Source: Ignavibacteriales bacterium (lineage in GTDB: Bacteria > Bacteroidota > Ignavibacteria > Ignavibacteriales > Ignavibacteriaceae). From it: 12,072 bases of DNA. Position 1 is the first letter of the stretch. Each line of letters begins with the position of its first letter. Location: the NCBI GenBank assembly GCA_027347125.1, contig DAIERC010000393.1, forward strand, positions 1 through 12,072, in the 5' to 3' direction. Shown here piece after piece: positions 6,851 through 12,072 of this stretch. The translations under genes were made by a program, and so were the position numbers. The notes below the pieces were generated by a model. The model was not told where the DNA came from. It searched no databases and saw nothing but the letters and a program-made list of their open reading frames with translations.

Positions 6851-8131
6851 ATGAACTTATTAGCTATTTCAATAAATCATAAAACCGCGCCGGTTGAGCT
6901 AAGAGAAGCGTTATACCTCAACCACGATGAAATTGTAAGCTTTGCAGAAAATACAAAGGATAAGCTTTTCAGCGAAGGCCTAATTGTATCTACCTGCAAC
7001 CGTACGGAAATTTACGGCATCCCCGCCAGGCCCAATACTACTTTTACCGATCTTCAAAATACGATTATAAATTATAAATCTGTTACCGGACTTAAATCCG
7101 AACATTTCCAATTATTTCAATCGTCCGAAGCAATTAAGCATTTATTTAGCGTTGCAACCGGAATAGATTCCCTGCTAATAGGCGACAACCAAATTTTCAA
7201 ACAGGTAAAAGATTCATTTCAACTTGCGGAAGATTCGCACTTTGCCGGTTTCCTGATGAAAAGAATTTTCGATTCGGCAATAAGAGCGGGCAAGCGCGCA
7301 ATTACCGAGACCGCAATAAGCGAAGGCGCCGTTACGGTTAGTTATGCCGCTGTTCAATTAATTGAAAAAATATTTTCCAACTTAAATAAAAAATCGGCGC
7401 TGGTTATTGGTGCCGGCGAAACCGGTGAAATTGCCGCGAAGCATTTGAAGGAAAGAGGAATAGGAAAATTAGCAATAACCAACCGTACACTTGAACGTGC
7501 GGAAAAACTTGCCGAAAAGCTTCAAGCCAAGACATTACCATTTACAAGTTTTAAAAATTTTCTTCATGAATATGATATCGTTTTAAGCGCAACAAGTTCT
7601 GAAAATTTAATTATTACAAAAGACGATATTAAAACTTCGATGAAAAAAAGGAATTACAATGCTTGCGTATTTATGGACATTGCGATACCGAGAGATATAG
7701 ATCCCGAAGCGAAAAGCATCGATTATGTTTTTTATAACGATATAGATTCGTTAAATATAATTGTTCAGCAAAATCTTTCTAAAAGAAAAGAAGAAATACC
7801 AAAAGTAGAAAAAATTATAGACGAGGAGCTAAATTCGTTTTTAAGCTGGTTTAACTCGCTTGAAGCGGCTCCTACAATAAAAACGTTAAGGGATTATTTT
7901 GAGGCTGTACGGGCCGAGGAAGTTGATAAAAATAAAAATAGGTTTTCTCCGGAGGACCAGGAAAAATTGGAAATAATAACAAAACGAATTATCAATAAAA
8001 TACTTCACCACCCGACAGTTGAAATCAAGAAATTTTCAGAATCCGGGGGCAACACGGATGAAGCGGCCATAAAAATAAGCCTTATCCGCGAATTGTTCGA
8101 CCTTGATAAAAACGGCGAGAAGGAAAAATAA
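6851..8131 (+). CDS. hemA: Glutamyl-tRNA reductase
   Basis: Reduces glutamyl-tRNA(Glu) with NADPH to glutamate-1-semialdehyde, the first committed step of the C5 tetrapyrrole pathway (cytoplasm, V-shaped homodimer). At 426 residues it has normal length. The N-terminal catalytic domain shows INHKTAPVELRE (8-19) and STCNRTEIYG, with Cys49 as the catalytic thiol. The conserved GxDSxxxGexQI segment appears as GIDSLLIGDNQIFKQVK, with Asp where Glu is commonest. The NADPH-binding domain begins at about 180 with LVIGAGETGEIAAKHL, followed by ITNRTLERAEKLAEKL. The C-terminal dimerisation helices are at about 310-426. It lies between the HemX-like gene (6-base gap) and hemC (1-base gap), so translation is probably coupled. 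Its presence shows that the organism makes heme from glutamate rather than from glycine and succinyl-CoA. Confidence 0.97.
   Translation: MNLLAISINHKTAPVELREALYLNHDEIVSFAENTKDKLFSEGLIVSTCNRTEIYGIPARPNTTFTDLQNTIINYKSVTGLKSEHFQLFQSSEAIKHLFSVATGIDSLLIGDNQIFKQVKDSFQLAEDSHFAGFLMKRIFDSAIRAGKRAITETAISEGAVTVSYAAVQLIEKIFSNLNKKSALVIGAGETGEIAAKHLKERGIGKLAITNRTLERAEKLAEKLQAKTLPFTSFKNFLHEYDIVLSATSSENLIITKDDIKTSMKKRNYNACVFMDIAIPRDIDPEAKSIDYVFYNDIDSLNIIVQQNLSKRKEEIPKVEKIIDEELNSFLSWFNSLEAAPTIKTLRDYFEAVRAEEVDKNKNRFSPEDQEKLEIITKRIINKILHHPTVEIKKFSESGGNTDEAAIKISLIRELFDLDKNGEKEK
8117..8124 (+). promoter_or_regulatory. Shine-Dalgarno fixing the hemC TTG start
   Basis: GAGAAGGA lies inside the last codons of hemA and 8 bases before the TTG at 8133. 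It supports that TTG as the hemC start over the in-frame upstream TTG at 8103. Confidence 0.6.
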
Positions 8132-8132
8132 A

Positions 8133-9071
8133 TTGAAAACAAAAATTGTAATCGGTTCACGCGGCAGCGAGCTTGCCCTCTGGCAGTCAAGTTTTATAAA
8201 AAAAGAACTCGAAAAGAAAAACAAAAATGTATTAGTTGAAATAAAAATCATCCACACTAAAGGTGATAAAATTCTTGATGTTGCGCTTTCCAAAATAGGC
8301 GACAAAAGTTTGTTCACCAAAGAGCTTGAAGTAGCTTTGCTTAATAAAGAAATAGACCTTGCGGTTCACAGTTTGAAAGACCTCCAAACACAATTGCCGG
8401 AAGGACTAAAATTAGCTGTGGTATCAAAACGTCACCCGGTTGAAGATGTTCTTATCGCAAGAAAAAAAGGTACAACTATTCAATCTCTTCCGGAGAACGC
8501 AGTTATTGCTACCGGTTCGTTAAGGCGAAGAAGCCAACTACTTCACCTTCGTCCGGATTTTAAAATTGAAGAATTAAGAGGTAATGTTCTCACCCGCATC
8601 GATAAATTTTTAAAATCAAAATGGGACGGAATTATTTTAGCTCGTGCCGGCGTTGAAAGATTAAAACTTCAAAAGCATATATCGTCGATTATTTCTGCCG
8701 ACGAAATACTTCCGGCAGTGGGGCAAGGCGCGCTTGGAATAGAAATAAACATCGAAAACAAATTTGTCGATGAAATTCTGCAATCTATTCATGATGACTC
8801 AACTTATAAATCCGTACTTGCAGAGCGCGCGCTTTTAAGAACTTTAGAAGGCGGCTGTCAGGTACCGATCGGCGCGCACGCCGAGGTGAAGCCGAACGGC
8901 CTTTACCTTGACGCGCTTGTTGGTAGTATAGACGGCTCGTTAACTTTTAGAAAAAAAATTCGAGGCACAAAAAGTGAACCTGAAAAAATAGGAAAACAAT
9001 TGGCAAAAGATTTATTAAAAGCGGGAGCAAAACAAATATTAGACGAGGTGTATCTAACCGTGAGAAAATAA
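8133..9071 (+). CDS. hemC: Porphobilinogen deaminase (hydroxymethylbilane synthase)
   Basis: Joins four porphobilinogen units into the linear tetrapyrrole hydroxymethylbilane, the substrate of HemD. I place the start at TTG 8133 (312 residues), because the family opening KIVIGSRGSELALWQ then begins at residue 4 and a GAGAAGGA sits 8 bases upstream. A longer frame from TTG 8103 would overlap hemA and adds unconserved residues. Visible motifs are HSLKDLQTQLPEGL with the catalytic Asp at about 83, TGSLRRRSQL (about 127-136), ELRGNVLTRIDKF (about 147-159), and LEGGCQVPIGAHAE with Cys242, which attaches the dipyrromethane cofactor. All key residues are present. The stop codon TAA overlaps the ATG of the next gene (TAATG), so translational coupling is likely. 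Confidence 0.96.
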   Translation: MKTKIVIGSRGSELALWQSSFIKKELEKKNKNVLVEIKIIHTKGDKILDVALSKIGDKSLFTKELEVALLNKEIDLAVHSLKDLQTQLPEGLKLAVVSKRHPVEDVLIARKKGTTIQSLPENAVIATGSLRRRSQLLHLRPDFKIEELRGNVLTRIDKFLKSKWDGIILARAGVERLKLQKHISSIISADEILPAVGQGALGIEINIENKFVDEILQSIHDDSTYKSVLAERALLRTLEGGCQVPIGAHAEVKPNGLYLDALVGSIDGSLTFRKKIRGTKSEPEKIGKQLAKDLLKAGAKQILDEVYLTVRK

Positions 9072-9691
9072 TGCAAAATAAGTTTTATAAAAATTTTCCG
9101 TTTTTATTAATTGTAATTATTCTATCGTCATCTTCGCTTATTCTTAACTCGTGTCATTGTTCATGCGGCGCGGCAGACGCCGCGGACGTTCCGTTAAGCG
9201 TTCTTAAAAAAGCTAATGAATTTATTATTGCCAGAACCGGCAAAACATTTTTCAATAAATATATTGAACCGGATTTTGTTAAAACAAAATATTACAAGCC
9301 CGACTACAAAATTGCTTACCGGTTGTTTATGCCAGAAAAACCGTATGTAAATGTACTAATAGAATTTACAATTGATGCCGAAGGAAATGTAGATACAACA
9401 AAAGACGTAATAGGTATTCCGAATTGCGCAAACGACTCCAACGCTTGTTCATTTAATATTGATGAGAAAAAAGCCGAACAGATTGCAAAAGACAACGGGC
9501 TGACGGCCGGTGTGGCTAAATGGAAAACGGGATTTTTATGGGATAAAGAATTAAACCAATACGTGTGGCATGTGCTTTCAACATTTGACGAATCGGGTAA
9601 AGGAAAAGAGTACAAGGGTGACGGTAAAGAAATAGTAATTGACCCCGGCACCGGATTGGTGTTGAAGGCATATAACTGGAGAATACCCTGA
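9071..9691 (+). CDS. Predicted PepSY-like lipoprotein embedded in the heme operon
   Basis: A 206-residue protein of unassigned function. The N-terminus has a basic start (MQNKFYKN), a hydrophobic stretch (about 10-25) and a lipobox-like LNSC, so Cys28 is the probable lipidation site and the protein would be anchored on the periplasmic side. Just after it come His29, Cys30 and Cys32 (CHCSCG), and two more cysteines lie at 119 and 126. The C-terminal half resembles a PepSY-like fold: a helix DEKKAEQIAKDNGL (about 131-144), then YVWHVLSTFDESG and EIVIDPGTGLVLKAYNWRI (about 187-205), the usual V-(I/V)-D-x-x-TG-x-V ending. PepSY assignment is by eye. The ATG overlaps the hemC stop by one base, so it belongs to the operon. 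A role in heme or metal handling is a guess from location and cysteines; a general lipoprotein is equally possible. Confidence 0.7.
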   Translation: MQNKFYKNFPFLLIVIILSSSSLILNSCHCSCGAADAADVPLSVLKKANEFIIARTGKTFFNKYIEPDFVKTKYYKPDYKIAYRLFMPEKPYVNVLIEFTIDAEGNVDTTKDVIGIPNCANDSNACSFNIDEKKAEQIAKDNGLTAGVAKWKTGFLWDKELNQYVWHVLSTFDESGKGKEYKGDGKEIVIDPGTGLVLKAYNWRIP

Positions 9692-9717
9692 GTTAATTAA
9701 AAATTAAAAAGTGAAAT

Positions 9718-9725
9718 TAATTTTG
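9718..9725 (+). promoter_or_regulatory. Possible internal -7 element before the TetR-HemD gene
   Basis: TAATTTTG, identical to the -7 element predicted for the operon promoter, lies in the 49-base gap 15 bases before the ATG at 9741. No TTG is found about 20 bases upstream, so it is at best a weak secondary promoter for the regulator-enzyme gene and hemE. In AT-rich DNA it may be chance. Confidence 0.2.
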
Positions 9726-9740
9726 AGTTTATGAAGTAAG

Positions 9741-11132
9741 ATGTTAACGGAATCGAAAATAGAGACAAAGAAAAATCAAAAACGGAAAAAGATCATTGAT
9801 GTTGCGTCCGCACTGTTTTCTAGGAAAAGCTACCACGAAGTAATGATGGAAGACGTTGCAAAGCTTGCATCAATAGCCAAAGGAACGGTTTATAATTATT
9901 TCTCCTCAAAGGAAGAATTATATTTTTCAATAATGCGGCAGCGCATGGAAAAGCTTATTACTTCGCTGCGGGAGAAAATAAAAGACGAATCAAGCAGCAT
10001 TGAGTCGCTTCATTCTTTTGTTATTCATCTTTATATGTTTATGATGAAGTACAACGATTTCTTCCTAATGTACCAGAAAGAGTCCCTGAAGGCCGAACAC
10101 GAACTTTGCTCAGAACTTGTTTCCCTGGAAAAAGAATTAAAAAACATTCTGGCGGAAATAATTAACTCGGGTAAGAATGAAGATTTTTTTAGAACGATAG
10201 AAGAAGAGTTTGCCGTTGATTTGATTCTGGGAAGTATTTACGGCGCTGTTTACCGGGGCATAGAAAAAAGCTACGACAATGGAAAGATGATAAACGAAAG
10301 AGAAAAAATTTTTGATTTTGTTTTACACGGTTTGTTTACCGGTTTTGAAAAAACCGACCTCCTTCCGTTAAGAAACAAAACCATTGTAATTACACGAACA
10401 GTTGAACAATCAAAAGAATCGTCGGAAATATTCAGGCAGCTTGGAGCTAACGTAATTATATTTCCGACTCTCGATATAGTACCTCCGCAAAGCTGGAAAG
10501 AATTTGATGAAGTTGTTAAATCCAAAACCAAAATCGATTTTATAATTTTTACTTCCGCCCATGCGGTAAAAATGTTTCTTAAGCGTTTGGAAGAGCTTCG
10601 GATAAAGATAGATTTTAATAAATTAAAGATAGTAGCAGTAGGTAATAAAACAGCCTCGGTGTGCGATAAAAACAAAATACCCGTTCATATTATTCCTAAA
10701 AGATTCAGCGCCGCAGGAGTTGTTGAAGAGCTTTCAAATTTTGATCTGAACGGGAAATCTATTTTTATTCCTCGTTCCGCAATTGGCAGAGAAGAACTTC
10801 CCGGAAGCCTTGAACAGCTTGGCGCAATAATTAAAACCGTTCCTGTCTATAATGTATCGCTTCCTTCGGCCGATAAAATTGCTCCAAGCATTGACGAATT
10901 AAAAAACAGCAAGCCGGACGTGTTTGTATTTACAAGCCCGTCAACTTTTGAAAATTATTTGCAGATTTTAAATATTAAAGATCCCGTAGCATATTTTTCT
11001 CAATTTAATGTTGCAGCTATCGGGCCAACAACCAAAACGGCAATTGAGAATAAAAGCGTTCACGTAAATATTATGCCAGATGAATACACAATTGACGGCC
11101 TGGCGAACGCTATAATTGAATTTTATAAATAA
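9741..11132 (+). CDS. hemD: TetR-family regulator fused to uroporphyrinogen-III synthase
   Basis: A single uninterrupted 463-residue frame with two complete parts. Residues about 1-200 are a TetR repressor. The DNA-binding domain (about 15-63) shows KKIIDVASALFSRKSYHEV and the helix-turn-helix MEDVAKLASIAKGTVYNYFSSKEEL (positions 36-60), followed by an all-helical ligand/dimerisation region. Residues about 210-463 are HemD, which closes hydroxymethylbilane with D-ring inversion to uroporphyrinogen III. Visible are LRNKTIVITRT (210-220), FTSAHAV (270-276), AVGNKTA (299-305), VPVYNV with Tyr370, FTSPSTFENY (397-406) and AAIGPTTKTAI (425-435). The 254-residue HemD part is normal length and the linker is only about 8 residues. 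I see no internal ATG with a ribosome-binding site that would yield free HemD. It sits downstream of hemC and before hemE, the right place for hemD. Autoregulation of the operon by flux sensing is inferred, not shown. A rare precedent in type is HemD fused to winged-helix DNA-binding domains in Actinobacteria. Confidence 0.92.
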   Translation: MLTESKIETKKNQKRKKIIDVASALFSRKSYHEVMMEDVAKLASIAKGTVYNYFSSKEELYFSIMRQRMEKLITSLREKIKDESSSIESLHSFVIHLYMFMMKYNDFFLMYQKESLKAEHELCSELVSLEKELKNILAEIINSGKNEDFFRTIEEEFAVDLILGSIYGAVYRGIEKSYDNGKMINEREKIFDFVLHGLFTGFEKTDLLPLRNKTIVITRTVEQSKESSEIFRQLGANVIIFPTLDIVPPQSWKEFDEVVKSKTKIDFIIFTSAHAVKMFLKRLEELRIKIDFNKLKIVAVGNKTASVCDKNKIPVHIIPKRFSAAGVVEELSNFDLNGKSIFIPRSAIGREELPGSLEQLGAIIKTVPVYNVSLPSADKIAPSIDELKNSKPDVFVFTSPSTFENYLQILNIKDPVAYFSQFNVAAIGPTTKTAIENKSVHVNIMPDEYTIDGLANAIIEFYK

Positions 11133-11149
11133 AAATTAACAGAACATAC

Positions 11150-11153
11150 GGAG
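11150..11153 (+). promoter_or_regulatory. Shine-Dalgarno fixing the hemE TTG start
   Basis: GGAG lies 6 bases before TTG 11160. No in-frame ATG occurs near the conserved N-terminus, so this site decides the start. Confidence 0.6.
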
Positions 11154-11159
11154 AACAAT

Positions 11160-12072
11160 TTGACCAAACTTCAGAACGATTTGTTTTTGAGAGCATGTAA
11201 GAAATTGCCTGTTGAACGAACACCAGTTTGGATAATGCGGCAAGCAGGAAGGTATCTTCCGCAGTATAGGGCGGTAAGAGAAAAAGCTGACTTCTTAACA
11301 ATGTGTAAAACTCCTGAGCTTGCTTCGGAAGTTACCATTCAGCCGGTTGATTTTATTGGTGTTGACGCGGCTATTATTTTTTCGGATATTCTTGTTATTC
11401 CCGAAGCGATGGGAATGCATCTTGAAATGATAGAAAGCAAAGGGCCTGTTTTCCATAACCCGATCAGAAACGGAAATGATGTGGATGGGTTAAAAGGAAT
11501 TGACCCGTCTAAAGATTTAAAGTATGTACTTGACGCGGTTTCACTTACTAAAAAAGAATTGAACGGACGCGTGCCTTTAATCGGTTTCAGCGGTTCTCCA
11601 TGGACGTTGATGACTTATATGGTTGAAGGAAAAGGCTCTAAGAATTTTTCGAATATTAAAAAGCTTATTTATAATAACCCGGCGCTGGCCCATAAATTAT
11701 TGGATAAAATTTCCAAAGCAGTGGCCGATTATCTTTCCGCAAAAATTGAAGCCGGCGCTGATGCTGTTCAGATATTTGATACGTGGGGCGGAATTCTTTC
11801 TCCTGCTGATTACCAGGAGTTCTCGTTGAATTATATTTCAAAAGTAATTTCACAAATAAAAAAGAAAGACCAGCCGGTAATCGTGTTTTCAAAAGGTGCC
11901 CATTACAAGCTAAACGAAATTGCCGCCTGCGGTGCGAATGTAGTAGGACTTGATTGGACGATGGATCTAGGCGAGGTAAGGAATAAGATTGGTGATGTGG
12001 TTGCCCTGCAGGGTAACATGGATCCGACATTGCTGTACGCGCCGAAAGAAAAAATACGTGAGGAAGTAAAAA
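11160..12072 (+). CDS. hemE: Uroporphyrinogen decarboxylase (3' end beyond window)
   Basis: Removes the four acetate carboxyl groups of uroporphyrinogen III to give coproporphyrinogen III, directly downstream of the HemD step. The start is TTG at 11160, giving the typical N-terminus (M)TKLQNDLFLRA with GGAG 6 bases upstream; an ATG-only search would miss it. The first 304 residues are present and the family is about 340-350 long, so roughly the last 40 residues lie outside. Family signatures are complete: PVWIMRQAGRYLPQYR (22-37, with Arg27 and Arg31), FSDILVIPEAMGM with Asp76 in the catalytic position, and GFSGSPWTLMTYMVEG (142-157) with Tyr153. Further on, QIFDTWGG, FSKGAH and GLDWTMDL are the expected TIM-barrel segments. 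It follows the TetR-HemD gene by 27 bases, with no terminator between, so it is co-transcribed. Confidence 0.95.
   Translation, partial: MTKLQNDLFLRACKKLPVERTPVWIMRQAGRYLPQYRAVREKADFLTMCKTPELASEVTIQPVDFIGVDAAIIFSDILVIPEAMGMHLEMIESKGPVFHNPIRNGNDVDGLKGIDPSKDLKYVLDAVSLTKKELNGRVPLIGFSGSPWTLMTYMVEGKGSKNFSNIKKLIYNNPALAHKLLDKISKAVADYLSAKIEAGADAVQIFDTWGGILSPADYQEFSLNYISKVISQIKKKDQPVIVFSKGAHYKLNEIAACGANVVGLDWTMDLGEVRNKIGDVVALQGNMDPTLLYAPKEKIREEVK

Noticed and set aside
9741..11132. Possibility that the TetR-HemD fusion is an artefact of two genes
   Set aside because: The frame is continuous, both parts are in the same phase, and no stop or well-placed internal start lies near residues 195-212. The linker is short but intact. 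A sequencing error cannot be fully excluded from one sequence.
11665..12030. Minus-strand frame inside hemE
   Set aside because: Antisense to conserved HemE motifs, with low-complexity translation and no ribosome-binding site.

Overview
The window suggests a bacterium of the Bacteroidota/Chlorobi side of the tree, most likely an Ignavibacteria-like member. This is inference. It rests on the moderately AT-rich coding sequence, on two promoters that fit the Bacteroidota-type pattern (TTG/TTTG, about 20 bases, TAnnTTTG), and on the heme genes being grouped with a HemX/CcsA-like membrane protein. No rRNA, tRNA, insertion sequence or CRISPR array was found.

Layout. Positions 1-1137 hold the 3' part of a surface or pilus-associated protein with a repetitive NGN beta-solenoid; its start lies left of the window. 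It converges on aspS (aspartyl-tRNA synthetase, minus strand, 1178-2944), and the two share a strong hairpin terminator. A non-coding stretch of about 600 bases (2945-3561) carries the aspS promoter and an unusual array of four 11-bp direct repeats. Next come a thymidine/pyrimidine-nucleoside phosphorylase (3562-4866) and a prohibitin-like SPFH membrane protein (5026-5895). These two look like independent metabolic and membrane genes.

From about 5940 to the right edge the window is a tetrapyrrole (heme) biosynthesis operon of the C5 pathway. It runs hemX/ccsA-like, hemA, hemC, a PepSY-like lipoprotein, a TetR-HemD fusion, then hemE (cut by the window edge). The first four genes are tightly packed, with gaps of 6 and 1 bases and a 1-base overlap. 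The gaps before the fusion gene and hemE are 49 and 27 bases. The enzymes cover glutamyl-tRNA to glutamate-1-semialdehyde, porphobilinogen to hydroxymethylbilane, cyclisation to uroporphyrinogen III, and decarboxylation to coproporphyrinogen III. hemL and hemB are not in the window.

The standout is the gene at 9741-11132. One uninterrupted frame joins a full-length TetR-family repressor (about residues 1-200) to a full-length uroporphyrinogen-III synthase (about residues 210-463). It could be an enzyme that reports tetrapyrrole flux directly to DNA. A TGACT-GGTA-AGTCA palindrome and a further AGTCAGT copy flank the predicted promoter of the operon and are candidate operator sites. The embedded lipoprotein with a Cys-His-Cys-Ser-Cys N-terminus, and the loss of the WWD tryptophans in the HemX/CcsA-like protein, are secondary points of interest.
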